A DNA stretch of 64,000 nucleotides from Rutidosis leptorrhynchoides (GCF_046630445.1 NC_092333.1:180046501-180110500); one strand, 5' to 3'. Shown: positions 9,302 to 22,464, counted from the first letter of the stretch. Program-made: numbers and translations. Notes: generated by a model from the sequence alone, not told the origin.

Positions 9302-11948
9302 TGAAACAACCCCAATACGTTAAACCAAGAACGGAGTACAATTTTTTTTTTCATATAAGTTAGGTCCCAATAGCATCCAAGTACACAATCATTTCAAAAT
9401 AGTTTTCCGTATACAATTTATCATAATAACACGTTAACGTTTTATCTCGACTCTTGGTTTACAATTGACATCATACATCCTTACGAGAATGTACTTCACA
9501 TAAAAGGTTTGACTCGACACAACCAAACAATACGACCTCGAAACATTTATTCAACACCACGGTTAAGACACAATAGCCCAACCCGATACCAAGAGCATAA
9601 TCCCGAGGATCTACCAAATCCCCAATCCACATCCATATTCGAAAGCTACCCCATCGAGCCCAAGCGGTCCTACGCATCTAGTCTAACGACTAACTAGCTT
9701 CACAATCACAATACCTGTAAAAAGGTAAACAACGAGAGGGGTAAGCTTGAAGCTTAGTGAATGCAATAGTTATACACATACATATATAATATACCTACTT
9801 GCAATCACTTACACACATACCGCATACATGCTAGTAATAATTAGCTTACCAACTCAAGTACAAAGCTACAAACCTCCAATACTGCAACTAGCATAACCAT
9901 TAGCATATAATCGAACAATATAAATATGCTATGCTACAACACAAACACAACCATATGGTTAACCAATAATACAAGAGATGGTACTCGCATTTTCCATCGT
10001 TGTTCATAACAACCGTTAGAGTACTTAACACGTCGTACACTAACCCCACTGGTGGTATCTTAACACGTCGATACTTCACCCCGGGCGGTGTCTTAACACG
10101 TCGACACTTCACCCATTACAACTCTTGGAGTGGCATCTTAACACGTCGATGCTTCACCCCCCGAGTGGTGTCTTAACACGTCGAAACTTCACTCGCCACG
10201 TGAGATGTGGTGTCTTAACACGTTGACACTTCACAACTCATGCTACATAAATAAATACATTATATATGCACGCATATAATTATTCCACTCACCTCGAGAT
10301 GCCCGCACAAGTCATAACGTAAGTCGCCTCCAAACACCACCGAGCAAACCTTTACCTATAATACGCATATAGGTATACACATAATCAAAATACATTCTCT
10401 ACAAGAGAACTCGACGCCAACACCCTTAACCAATGGTTTATACCTACCTCCACAATCCGCCCATTTAGACACCTAAAGTGCAAAGTACACCTTTTTATAC
10501 TTTTAACGACACCCGAAGGTCCAAAACTAACGAGACTAGTTCTCGCGTTCCCGAAATACCAAAATACAACAACTTAGCCTTTAAATGCATACTATCTCGT
10601 ATATTACACAAAAACCCGTTTCATAGTTGACCAAGTTTGACTTTATGGTCAAAATACCAATTTTAACCCGAAATTATTTCCAACGATTACTTTCATTCAC
10701 AAATGCCATTTAACATTTAACAAAAGTGTTTAACATCCATTTAGTCCAATTTAGTGTCACTACCAAATTCGACCCAATCAAAGTCGACCCATTTTGACCT
10801 AAGTCTCAAAAACGTCCAAAATCACTAACGACTAGCGATTAACTTTCCAAAACACCCTTTAACACTTAAATCAAACATTTAAACACTCGATTCATCACAT
10901 TTGACCCAAAACATAATTTGACAACAACTAAAGTCAATACTCATTTTGACTAGTAAGCGAGTTCTTATGGACTTCCCAAATCACCAACACACTTATAATC
11001 TAGTGATTAAAAACCCAAACTATGACAAATACTTCCAATTTCATCATCTAACCTTAAACCCACATTAATTAGGTCCATACACCCTAACCACACCCAAAAC
11101 CCCCAAATCTTGCAACTAATGGGGTTTATAACACTAACTAGTCACAAACCCTAACATGAACAAGAATATTAACAATTAAATTCAGAGTTAGAACTTACCA
11201 ACACTATCAAAACTTAGCCGTTAACGAGATGAACAATTTTAACACTTGAGGATTGACCCGAAACACCATTCTTCTTCTCCAAATGGAGCTCTCTCTCTCT
11301 AAACTCTCTTCTCTCTCTAGGGTTGAAGATGAGAGTGTTTGGTGTGTAAATGAGGATAAGTTTGAGATTGGATTAGTTTTAGAGGCTCAAAACCGACCCT
11401 CAAGTGAAAAGACTCAAATACCCTTCATTAAAACTCAAAATATCAAGAAAATCACCAAAAATGCGTTTCCAGCCGCAATTTGCGCCTACTGGCCGCAAAT
11501 TACGGCCAGTCGCAAAAGTGGCCGCAAGAATACGCCCATTTGGGTGCTGAAGAACTCCATCCAGCCGCAAATTGCGCCCACCAGCCGCAATTTGCGCCTG
11601 GGTCCTTTTTCGCATTTTTCTGACACTTGTTTTGGTCGTAACTTTCAAACTGTAACTCCGTTTTCGACGAATCAAATATCGTTGGAAAGGTAATAAGATT
11701 TCCTTTATAATGGTAAGGTTTTGAAATATCAACTCAAACTTTATTTGGGGTCGAAAAGGTACGTACACACCTTGTAACTCAAACAACGTCCAGTTTTCTT
11801 CGACATTCGAACAAGAAACACGTACACGCTTGGTACACTTCATGCACTCATCGTACAATCATATTGATACTATTATACAACCAAGTATAAACATTCTAAA
11901 GATCAATCACGTACCTCGGACATGTATGATGAAAAACAGGATGTTACA
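9302..11948 (-). repeat. LARD 3' LTR
   Basis: Copy of 15190-17842 with few differences. It contains a tandem array of acacgtcga units (10027-10230), a pyrimidine tract at 11285-11320 and a cluster of CCGCAA near-palindromes at 11468-11600. Open frames within it (for example 11400-11858 minus) are present in both LTRs but resemble no known protein, so I treat them as chance. Confidence 0.93.
10027..10235. repeat. Tandem array of cttaacacgtcga units in the LTR
   Basis: About six units of roughly 32-45 bp, each with a cttaacacgtcgayacttcacc-like core of which acacgtcg is constant. The same array is at 15910-16125 in the other LTR, with small unit differences. In this element it lies well inside the LTR and not at its ends. 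Confidence 0.85.
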
Positions 11949-14900
11949 ACTCTCCCCCACTTAAATTGGATCACGTCCTCGTGATCCTAGTCACTTAACC
12001 AATCCGAACCTACACTCTATAGTCCTCCGACACACATCCAAACTCAATGTCTGTAACAAATCCAATAACAATTTTCATTAATCCGAAGTTTTCACCACAC
12101 GCTAATAATCACTAGCGTGCATTACCGCAACAGGCGATATTTTACGCGCTCAACGTTCAAACTGCCCCCATTAAAAACTCTGTACTTTAACAGTCCATAA
12201 CGCACCACTCAACCGGTCAATCAAGTATGTTCTCTATTTCAAGAACGAACCTCCCTCATTTCCGCAACCGGATTATTCCTTCAACGAAGAAATTTCGGTA
12301 TCACCAAAATAATCACTCTAGGGAACACAACTTTCCCATCGATCGATCCGCACACGACCACCAGTCTCTGGATTAATCTAGGACGACAATAATACACCAC
12401 GGACTAGGAAAAACATAAACACTTGACACAGGGTTTCTCCCTTAAACCCTACAACACATCATACACTACGGCTTCCTATTAATAGCATGGAAACTATTCC
12501 TGTACTAGAATCTCGTCAACAGCGAATTATCATCATAACAATTCGCGATTTGCCACACTACCCACAAATATATTCACCTATGCAGGGTGAATCCTCCTTC
12601 CTAAACCGTCCGTTAAGGATGGCCTCGACATTTAAATAAAACTAACGGGTCACATCACTAGGGTACACACCCTTGCAAACAACAACATCTGCGTGTCTCG
12701 ACGTGAGACAATCAGAACAAGCGCTCCCCGCCTCACAATCATCCACAAAGTGGAATAATCCACTGAAAATCCTCACGATCACGTTTCCCGACAGGGAAAA
12801 CACAGTATTCACCACCATCTCGAACTCGTACTCACTCGACGGTACTATTCGAGTTTCACACCAACCCAAATTTATATCACGAGAGCACCTGCAATAACAG
12901 TTACATTCTCTCACTTCCGTGATCTCAAACTTCACACTTGTTCTCATAGTGCACTTTGGTACTACACGACCACCTTACATAAGAAGTCTTACACTTCACT
13001 TGATCTAGTACCACAGGAGCTTCCTCGGGCGGCAGTAAAAACTCCCCCACTTAGGATTTAGCTCCACATTCTTCCCGCCAAGATGATAACATCCTGCGGA
13101 ATTTGTCATTCCATGAGACACAAGATCATTCTCATCGTTGGTCATACGCACTAAATCACCGCAAATTCACCTTAGGCTCTCAGAGCCATCATACAAAATT
13201 ACCAGAGATGTCATACACGCGACGACTTCACACCTTCATACCATAAATCACAATCGACTGCCTTAATCGTTCGCAAAGCGAACTCCACCAAAGTCCCACA
13301 TACGTCTCTATGCCTAAGCATACGTCACTCCGATAAATCAGTCGTGCATCTCAGTCGAGATCACCCGACCTTCCACTCAACGAACCTTTACCAACAATTG
13401 CTCACTCTCATGGAGAAGAGTGACCAATTCGACACAATAATTGCATCGACCGCAATATCAACACTTCATCATAACCTTCGGTCTTAACCGAACATTAAGT
13501 CCGTCACCGGCTCGCCGGTCATCTTCACTCGTCTATCACAAGAGCAACCAGATTGCTCATCTGTCACTTCATAGGAAGTATTTACCGCAATGCTCTCTAA
13601 CTTTGACTTTCGCAACCGTCGAATTACCATCACTCGTCGATCACTATTTAAAATCTTCGATGCTTCCAAGGGTATCTCACGGGCACCCTAAGCACAAAGT
13701 GATCACACCATCACCGGAGTTGATCATCACACTAGCAGGTATAAGTGGGCACCTGACGCAGTGTCATGCAGACTCCCACCACAATCTACCGAAATTTAGA
13801 AACTCGATCTTTGGGTTCCATACACCCGATGTCACCCTTCTCTCCACAATAATGACCCAAAGTCATACCTACTCGACAAACCTTACGATTTATTGTCTTC
13901 TCGAAAGTTCCTAGCGATCACACGCTACCCACAATTTTCACAAGGCCAAACGATACAGCCTCACGAAACCCTTCATCTAACACTAAAGAGATGCTTGGAA
14001 ACACCAAGTCTTACACTCTTCCCGTACATCGACACAACCACATCATCAAGGAGTATTCCGTTAGGAATGTTACCCTATAATCCACAACACGCTAACACAC
14101 TACACAATCACCATCATACGGGTCCCACTCCCATGAGTTTAATGACCCAAAGACTCCTCGATTCGCCAATTTCAAGGCGACTCACAATAAGAATCCCAAC
14201 ACGATTCTCTAACCACACACTCTACCGAGTGTAACTCAAAACTACAATCATTAGACTTGTCGCATTCCATTACGGAATTTAAGTCCTCGAAGCACGCACA
14301 CGCATACAATAATCAGTCATTCTAGTTACGATGGGTAACTACAACCAATGACGAATCTCAACAGTGCACCCACTACTTAGTGTGACTAAGCATGCACCAA
14401 ACTCGTGAGTTGGCTCACTCACTTAACTAAAAGAATCCACCGTAACACTTCCCGACTCGCAAAGAACCCGATGTGACAACAAGTACATCACTCGAGACCA
14501 CTATATCCTAGGAACCAATAAAAGATTCCTAACTCGTCCCCTTCTACCCCAACCATGCCACGTTTCCTCCGTTCGATACTTTTCATGTCATGCTTGGTGT
14601 CAAGATACACTTTCGTAATAATGGTGATCAATCACTATTACAAATGCGTACCTTACCATTTTCACATGGTCACGCAAAGTACTTTACCCGGACTGACGCA
14701 ACATTCACACAAGATAACACACGATAACTCCTAGTACCTGAATGACCAAAGTCCTTACCGTGAACTTGATCACTCAAAACCGCCAAATATTCGAATCTTT
14801 CCAATAGATTCATCTCTAGGACATCGCACCAATAGATACATGTATATATACACATATATACAATATAATAATAAATATACACAAGTACACCACAACAACA

Positions 14901-15189
14901 AGTCAACCTACAACCTAGGTGACTATCACTAAAACAACGCCCAAGTCCGCCTACTTACATTAGGCACTAGCAATCTAAGGCACTAATTTACACACGAAAT
15001 AAGGCCCCACATAATCACGCTTTGGACAATCACAAGTCCTAGTTAGTCACCTACTCTAAGGCACTAACAAATCTCAAACCGACCCGTATTCCTACAAGTC
15101 CGCAAATAACGCACAACCGTCAATAAGTCTAAGACTAAGCACCTATTCTAAGGTCACCTAATTCTCTTAGACTATGCTCTGATACCACT
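11949..15189. other. Coding-free interior of the LARD
   Basis: 3.24 kb. Frames such as 13441-13914 (+) are Ser/His/Thr-rich with no family signature and read opposite to the element, so they are not annotated as genes. Composition is fairly even and less AT-rich than the flanks. The only functional sites seen are the PPT (left) and the PBS (right). Confidence 0.75.
15176..15187 (-). other. LARD primer binding site (initiator tRNA-Met)
   Basis: Minus strand TGGTATCAGAGC, complementary to the 3' end of plant initiator tRNA-Met, 2 nt inside the 5' LTR. It fixes the orientation of the element. Confidence 0.9.
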
Positions 15190-17842
15190 TGAAACAACCC
15201 CAATACGTTAAACCAAGAACGGAGTACAATTTTTTTTTTATATAAGTTAGGTCCCAATAGCATCCAAGTACACAATCATATCAAAATAGTTTTCCGTATA
15301 CAATTTATCATAATAACACGTTAACGTTTTATCTCGACTCTTGGTTTACAATTGACATCATACATCCTTACGAGAATGTACTTCACATAAAAGGTTTGAC
15401 TCGACACAACCAAACAATACGACCTAGAAACATTTATTCAACACCACGGTTAAGACACAATAGCCCAACCCGATACCAAGAACATAATCCCGAGGATCTA
15501 CCAAATCCCCAATCCACATCCATATTCGAAAGCTACCCCATCGAGCCCAAGCGGTCCTACGCATCTAGTCTAACGACTAACTAGCTTCACAATCACAATA
15601 CCTGTAAAAAGGTAAACAACGAGAGGGGTAAGCTTGAAGCTTAGTGAATGCAATAGTTATACACATACATATATAATATACCTACTTGCAATCACTTACA
15701 CACATACCGCATACATGCTAGTAATAATTAGCTTACCAAGTCAAGTACAAAGCTACAAACCTCCAATACTGCAACTAGCATAACCATTAGCATATAATCG
15801 AACAATATAAATATGCTATGCTACAACACAAACACAACCATATGGTTAACCAATAATACAAGAGATGGTACTCGCATTTCCCATCGTTGTTCATAACAAC
15901 CGTTAGAGTACTTAACACGTCGTACACTAACCCCACGGGTGGCATCTTAACACGTCGATACTTCACCCCGGGCGGTGTCTTAACACGTCGACACTTCACC
16001 CATTACAACTCTTGGAGTGGCATCTTAACACGTCGATGCTTCACCCCCGAGTGGTGTCTTAACACGTCGACACTTCACTCGCCACGTGAGATGTGGTGTC
16101 TTAACACGTCGACACTTCACAACTCATGCTACATAAATAAATACATTATATATGCACGCATATAATTATTCCACTCACCTCGAGATGCCTGCACAAGTCA
16201 TAACGTAAGTCGCCTCCAAACACCACCGAGCAAACCTTTACCTATAATACGCATATAGGTATACACATAATCAACATACGTTCTCTACAAGAGAACTCGA
16301 CGCCAACACCCTTAACCAATGGTTTATACCTACCTCCACAATCCGCCCATTTAGACACCTAAAGTGCAAAGTACACCTTTTTATACTTTTAACGACACCC
16401 GAAGGTCCAAAACTAACGAGACTAGTTCCCGCGTTCCCAAAATACCAAAATACAACAACTTAGCCTTTAAATGCATACTATCTCGTATATTACACAAAAA
16501 CCCGTTTCATAGTTGACAAAGTTTGACTTTATGGTCAAAATACCAATTTTAACCCGAAATTATTTCCAACGATTACTTTCTATTCACAAATGCCATTTAA
16601 CATTTTACAAAAGTGTTTAACATCCATTTAGTCTAATTTAGTGTCATTACCAAATTCGACCCAATCAAAGTCGACCCATTTTGACCTAAGTCTCAAAAAA
16701 CGCCCAAAATCACTAACGACTAGCGATTAACTTTCCAAAACACCCTTTAACAATTAAATCAAACATTTAAACACTCGATTCATCACATTTGACCCAAAAC
16801 ATAATTTGACAACAACTAAAGTCAATACTCATTTTGACTAGTAAGCGAGTTCTTATGGACTTCCCAAATCACCAACACACTTATAATCTAGTGATTAAAA
16901 ACCCAAACTATGACAAATACTTCCAATTTCATCATCTAACCTTAAACACACATTAATTAGGTCCATACACCCTAACCACACCCAAAACCCCCAAATCTTG
17001 CAACTAATGGGGTTTATAACACTAACTAGTCACAAACCCTAACATGAACAAGAATATTAACAATTAAATTCAGAGTTAGAACTTACCAACACTATCAAAA
17101 CTTAGCCGTTAACGAGATGAACAATTTTAACACTTGAGGTTTGACCCGAAACACCATTCTTCTTCTCCAAATGGAGCTCTCTCTCTCTCTCTCTAAACTC
17201 TCTTCTCTCTCTAGGGTTGAAGATGAGAGTGTTTGGTGTGTAAATGAGGATAAGTTTGAGATTAGATTAGTTTTAGAGGCTCAAAACCGACCCTCAAGTG
17301 AAAAGACTCAAATACCCTTCATTAAAACTCAAAATATCAAGAAAATCACCAAAAATGCGTTTCCAGCCGCAATTTGCGCCTACTGGCCGCAAATTACGGC
17401 CAGCCGCAAAAGTGGCCGCAAGAATACGCCCATTTGGGCGCTGAAGAACTCCAGCCAGCCGCAAATTGCGCCCACCAGCCGCAATTTGCGCCTGGGTCCT
17501 TTTTCGCATTTTTCTGACACTTTTTTTGGTCGTAACTTTCAAACCGTAACTCCGTTTTCGACGAATCAAATATCGTTGGAAACGTAATAAGATTTCCTTT
17601 ATAATGGTAAAGTTTTCAAATATCAACTCAAACTTTATTTGGGGTCGAAAAGGTATGTACACACCTTGTAACTCAAACAACGTCCAGTTTTCTTCGACAT
17701 TCGAACAAGAAACACGTACACGCTTGGTACACTTCATGCACTCATCGTACAATCATATTGATACTATTATACAACCAAGTATAAATATTCTAAAGATCAA
17801 TCACGTACCTCGGACATGTATGATGAAAAACAGGATGTTACA
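15190..17842 (-). repeat. LARD 5' LTR
   Basis: TG..CA bounded partner of 9302-11948. A (CT)n tract near 17176 is a few units longer than in the other LTR, and the acacgtcga array is present (15910-16125). Confidence 0.93.
15910..16125. repeat. Second copy of the acacgtcga tandem array
   Basis: Same array as at 10027-10235. Here the last two units read acacgtcgacac, where the left LTR has drifted to gaaac and gttgac. Confidence 0.85.
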
Positions 17843-17847
17843 TATCT

Positions 17848-18640
17848 CATAATCCATTTAACTGCTTCACAATGCTTCTTACCCGGATTTGACATAAACC
17901 GACTAACAACACCTACCGCATGAGCTATATCAGGTCTAGTACACACCATAGCATACATTAAGCTACCAACCGCTGAAGCATATGGAACTTTATCCATCTC
18001 CTCAACATCCTCCTTTGAAGTAGGGCAATCTCTATCTGTTAGCTTAAAGTTTGTAGTAAGAGGGGAACTAACCACTTTAGCATTCTTCATGTTGAACCTA
18101 CTAAGCACCTTTTCAATGTATTGCTCTTGTAATATATGTAACGTCTTAGCACCTCTATCTCTAGAAATCCGAATGCCAAGAATCTGTTTTGCTGGCCCCA
18201 AGTCTTTCATAGCAAAAGACTTGCTCAATTCTCGCTTCAACTGCGCAATTCTTTTAATATTTTTACCAACAATCAACATATCATCAACGTATAACAACAA
18301 TATGATGAAATCACCATCACCAAACCTCTGAAAGAAAACACAATGATCTGAAGTTGTCTTTCGGTGGCCTTGCTTTCCTATAACCGACTCAAACTTCTTA
18401 TACCACTATCTCGGTGCTTGCTTCAACCCATATAGACTTTTCTGAAGTCTACAAACATAATTTTCTTTACCCTTAACCCGAAAACCTTCAGGTTACATCA
18501 TGTAGATTTCCTTATCCAAATCACCATGAAGAAAAGCAGTCTTGACATCCATCTGTTCAACCTCGAGATCAAGACTAGCAGCTAACCCAAGAACCACTCG
18601 AATAGATCCCATCTTCACGACCGGAGAGAAAATATCATCA
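17848..18640 (-). pseudogene. Copia reverse transcriptase and start of RNase H
   Basis: The frame 17848-18300 contains LLYVDDMLIVG, the catalytic YVDD box of Copia RT, then MKDLGPAKQILGI and YASAVGSLMYAM, all classic Copia RT motifs. The frame is interrupted at its C-terminal end by the nested LARD. Upstream (18300-18640) the RT continues in another frame (VEQMDVKTAFLHGDL-like motif), with an in-frame stop where the family has MxQPEGF. There are therefore one frameshift near 18655 and one nonsense codon near 18495. Confidence 0.9.
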
Positions 18641-20987
18641 AAATCAATACCCTTTTCTGGCTGAATCCTTTAACGACTAACCTAAATTTGTACCTTGGTT
18701 GTGAAGTAAGCTCATCTGTCTTCATTTTGAACACCCATTTGTTTCTCAAAGCTCTCTTGCCTTTAGGTAACTTCACCAACTCATAAGTGTTGTTCTCATG
18801 TAAGGAATTCATCTCATCTTGCATGGCTTCACCCCACTCTTTCTTATGCTCATCTTTTATAGCTTCTGCATAACACTCTGACTCTCCCCCATCAGTGAGT
18901 AATACATACTCCTCAGCAGAATATCTAACAGAAGGATGACGGTCTCGGGTAGACCGTTTAATTGGGACAAATGGGGGCACATCTGGTACTGGAATCTCTA
19001 CCTGCTCTGGATCATAATCATCATCAGTACCACGTTCATCATTATGAACATCATCTCCAACATGTTGTGGAGTAACTGGATCCAAATCAACAAGATCAGC
19101 ACTAGGTTGAGGAACTGAATCTGTCTTATCAACATCTTTTAACATCTGATCTTCTGTAAACACAACATCTCGACTTCGTACGAGTTTCTTCTGAACTGGA
19201 TCATATAACATGTACCCAAAATCATCTTCACCATAACCTAGGAATACGCATGGCTTAGTCTTCATATCAAGCTTTGACCTTTCATCTTTGGGAACATGAA
19301 CAAATGCTTTACATTCAAAGACTCGTAAATGACAGTAAGAAACATATTTGCCGCTCCAAACACTGTTAGGAACAACAAAACGCAAAGGTACACAAGGGGT
19401 TAGATTAATAATATGAACTGCTATATTTAAAGCCTCACCCCAAAAGGAATCGGACAACCCTGCATGTGAAAGCAAACATTTAACTCTCTCAACCAAAGTT
19501 CTATTCATCCTTTCTGCTAAGCCATTCAACTGAGGTGTCTTTGGTGGAGTCTTTTGATGCCGAATACCATTCTCCTTACAATAAGCATCAAATCTGCTAA
19601 TGTATTCACCACCATTATCAGTCCGAATACACTTGAGTTTCTTCCCCGTTTGCCTTTCAACTAGTGCATGAAATTCCTTAAACTTTTCAAATACTTGATC
19701 CTTTGACTTTAAGGTATAAACCCACACCTTCCTGGAATGATCATCGATGAATGTAACAAAGTAGGAACATCCACCAAGTGTCCTAGTCTTCATAGGCCCA
19801 CACACATCCGAATGTACTAGATCAAGTACGTTCTCCATTCGAAAAGGAGAATGACTTTTAAACACAACTCTGGTCTGTTTCCCTGCCAAACAGTGAGAAC
19901 ACTTACTCAAATTAATATCGCTAACACCCGACAACACATTCTTCTTAAATAAGATAGACATCCCTTTTTCACTCATGTGGTCAAGTCTTTTATGCCACAA
20001 CTCGGTAGAATCAACATTGTCTACTGCGTTAACAATGTTCTGGATGATCTTCGGACGCGTTATGTATAATCTTGAGTCTTTCTTGCCTCTTCCCACTATC
20101 ATAGAACCAAGAGTTAGTTTCCAAATACCATTACCAAAACCGTTATAATAACCATCATCATCAAGAATGCTTGTTGAAATAACATTAAGTCTCATATCCA
20201 GAACATGTTTTACATTATGCAAAACTAACTCCATTCCCGTGTCAAATTTCAAACAAACATCTCCAATACCAACGGTCTTTGATAACCCAGAATTACCCAT
20301 CCTAGCAAATCCATAGTCACCTGGAGTGTAAGATGAGAAGTGATCTCTACATTTTGCAACATGACATGTAGCACCACTATCAACAATCCAACTCGTGTCA
20401 TCATGAGTAAGATTGATCATATCATAATCATTACAAACAAAGAACTCATCCGTGATAGCGTTAACTTCAACCTTATCATCATCACCACCATCACTTTTCT
20501 TTTGTTTATTCTTGTCATATGCCTTTTTCTTCTCATTTTTTAACTGTGGACAATACCACTTTGTGTGCCCTTTTTCACGACAATGATAACACTCAACATT
20601 AGAAAACTTTTCTTTTCTTGAGCTACTACGATTCTTGCCTCTTTTACCATGACTTCTACTATGACTTCTCCCCCGTATTTCTGTGACCAAGATATCTGAC
20701 TGTGAAGAGGAACCTTGTGGCTTTCTTCTCATCTCTTCATTCAAAATACTACCCTTAGCCAATTCCATGGTGATAATACCATTCGGTGCAGAGTTGGACA
20801 AAGATGTCCTAAAAATCTCCCAAGAGTCCGGTAACGTACCAAGTAACCAGAGACCTTGAACCTCATCCTCAAACTTGATACTCATTCCTGCAAGCTGATT
20901 AATAATACCCTGATATGCATTTAGGTGATCTGTAATAGGAGTCCCATCATGGTACTTTAAACCCATCAACTGTTTAATTAAGAACAA
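18615..20987 (-). pseudogene. Copia gag C-terminus, zinc knuckle, protease and integrase
   Basis: One 790-codon frame. In order: gag C-terminus; CCHC zinc knuckle CYHCREKGHTKWYC (about residues 133-146); aspartic protease WIVDSGATCHV (about 200-210); integrase HHCC zinc domain (H..H..C..C within HKRLDHMSEKG...CSHCLAGK); integrase core with SDVCGPM, FIDDHSRKVWVY, TDNGGEY and LNGLAERMNRTL (D, D and E catalytic residues all visible); then the start of RT at the end. It reads well to about 18660, where a frameshift puts the rest of RT into another frame. The zinc knuckle, protease and integrase active sites appear intact. Confidence 0.93.
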
Positions 20988-21005
20988 CTTGTTATTCCCA
21001 GTTTT

Positions 21006-21281
21006 TCATTCATATAACTGTTCAAGCTTTTTCCATAAGGCTTTAGCATCAGTCTCCCAAGTAATATGGTTCACTACATTATCATCAACCCACTGCTGAA
21101 TATACTCACATACCTGTCTATGCAAAATTTTCCATTGAGCTTCAGACTTACCCTCAGGCATACTCTCAGTAAAAACAGGTAAATAATAATCTTTCACATA
21201 AAGAAGATCCTCCATTTTACCTTTCCAAACATGATAATTTGAACCATTTAAACTAACCATCTTACTTGTATTAGCTTCCAT
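21006..21281 (-). pseudogene. Copia gag N-terminus
   Basis: Starts MEANTSKMVSLNGSNYHVWK, the usual start of Tork/TNT-type gag (L.G.NY..W..KM). It ends at a TGA at 21006-21008, after which gag continues at 20987 in a slightly different register, so the single gag-pol frame is broken here. It lies 30 nt from the primer binding site. Confidence 0.88.
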
Positions 21282-21311
21282 CTTTCACACAAGTTAATCA
21301 AATAACCTTAA

Positions 21312-21323
21312 GCTCTGATACCA
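21312..21323 (-). other. Copia primer binding site (initiator tRNA-Met)
   Basis: Minus strand TGGTATCAGAGC, 3 nt inside the 5' LTR. Confidence 0.9.
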
Positions 21324-21326
21324 ATT

Positions 21327-22100
21327 TGAAGGGAAAATAAATCACAATGGCCAATCTACACAACGGAAACAAACATCCATTTGACAAACATTTCCCGACC
21401 CGTATGAACCCGTGAGGAAGCTAACAAATAAGGTATACCACATTCACCACAAATCAGCCCCAATTCTGTCCCAAATCAGCAAATACGAAATAAATAAGCA
21501 CACACAATACACACGAGACTTTTTACGTGGAAAACCTCTCAAAATCGAGAGTAAAAATCACGGGACTCGTAAGCCACTTAAACTTCACTATCATCGACAA
21601 GGAGAGCAATACAATAATCATTCTCTAGATCAACTAGAGGCATACAACATCATCATACTCTTGAACAACAATAATCAACAAGTATATGAAGAAATTAAAG
21701 ACAAAAGATGAATGAATCACCCAATAATCTGCTCTCTGTTCCAGCAGTAAAATCACGACCTACAGACCTTATTAGACGAATTCAACGGTTGAAAATGTTG
21801 GCACTGATGTCAGCAAGACACATCCCAAAAATTGTGAAGATTCAACGGTCGGATCTCCGGAGATCGTCTCTTTTCTGAGCTGCAGTACACAAAAAAGGGA
21901 TTTGAGGTTTTTCTCTCTTTTTCTTGATTGCTTTCTGATCTCTCTCTCTCTCTTGATAGTCAAAGAACAGCTGCACACAACTGATTCAAATAATGCACCC
22001 AGATGTTGACCAGGTCAAACTTCATCTTGGACCTAAATTTGTTGGGCTTGGGCTAGAGATAAGTTTCCTCATATTTGGAAACATATAAAAAAATCCAACA
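21327..22100 (-). repeat. Copia 5' LTR
   Basis: 774-bp partner of the LTR at 7985-8758. The TG..CA ends and the catgg TSD at 22101-22105 fix the outer border. A TC-rich tract lies at about 21900-21955. Confidence 0.95.
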
Positions 22101-22450
22101 CATGGTTGTTTGGTTCTTCACCCACTTGATTCTGGTATTCTTATTCTAAGATTACGTTATCATTGTGCTCATTGAGTTGCGTATTCATATGAGTAGTTAT
22201 CAAGGTCGTGTTTATGATCAATTCTTCCATTGTGGTGTTCAATGATTCCAATGGTTTCGGTGACTACCACTAGTTCGTGTTGACATCACCATTAATTTTA
22301 CTTCCTTTTTCCGCTCAAAAAAGTCACTTCCATTGTCCCTGCCAAACATACACCTTTTAGACTTTAAAAAGTCACTTCCGCCTAAAAAAATCACTTCCGC
22401 CTAAAAAAATCACTTCCGCTTGTGTGTGTGTGTATTTGCTAACATAAGTT
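22101..22450. repeat. Block A (Copia right flank), paralogous to 6585-6965
   Basis: Same sequence family as 6585-6965. This copy has an added short tandem repeat at 22365-22420: three units of about 18 bp with the core aaaaaatcacttccgcct, seen once in the other copy. Confidence 0.75.
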
Positions 22451-22464
22451 TGATCTAACTAAAT

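Larger units (their letters stand above)
9297..17847 (-). mobile_element. Non-autonomous large LTR element (LARD) nested in the Copia RNase H
   Basis: Two LTRs (9302-11948 and 15190-17842, about 2647 and 2653 bp) are flanked by a perfect 5-bp TSD, tatct (9297-9301 and 17843-17847). On the minus strand the LTR runs TGTAACATCC..GGTTGTTTCA. A primer binding site TGGTATCAGAGC (initiator tRNA-Met, 15176-15187) lies 2 nt from the 5' LTR, and a polypurine tract AAGTGGGGGAGAGT abuts the 3' LTR. The interior of about 3.2 kb has no gag or pol. These are the hallmarks of a LARD, mobilised in trans by an autonomous partner; the TGTAACA ends suggest a Gypsy chromovirus partner, which is inference. Confidence 0.93.
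7980..22105 (-). mobile_element. Ty1/Copia LTR retrotransposon (Tork/TNT-like), with a nested insertion
   Basis: Two LTRs of 774 bp (7985-8758 and 21327-22100), both TG..CA, are flanked by a perfect 5-bp TSD, catgg (7980-7984 and 22101-22105). On the minus strand a primer binding site complementary to initiator tRNA-Met (TGGTATCAGAGC, 21312-21323) follows the 5' LTR, and a polypurine tract (about 8761-8773) precedes the 3' LTR. Coding order is gag, protease, integrase, RT, RNase H, as in Copia. A second LTR element sits inside the RNase H region (9302-17842). Without it the element would be about 5.6 kb, a normal Copia size. The LTRs look highly similar by eye, so insertion was fairly recent. 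The coding part has stops and a frameshift, so it is not autonomous now. Confidence 0.95.

Noticed and set aside
10027-10235. CRISPR-like regular repeats
   Set aside because: Units are degenerate, spacers short and similar, and the array is part of a plant LTR duplicated at 15910-16125.
11253-11858. Open frames on both strands in the LARD LTR (also 17141-17752)
   Set aside because: They recur only because the LTRs are duplicates; composition follows CCGCAA repeats and TC tracts, and no family signature is visible.
13441-14234. Overlapping open frames in the LARD interior as possible gag
   Set aside because: They lie on the plus strand while PBS and PPT show a minus-strand element; no zinc knuckle, protease or capsid motif.
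15176-15187. tRNA gene (matches to initiator tRNA-Met)
   Set aside because: Only 12-nt primer binding sites next to LTRs here and at 21312-21323; no cloverleaf around them.
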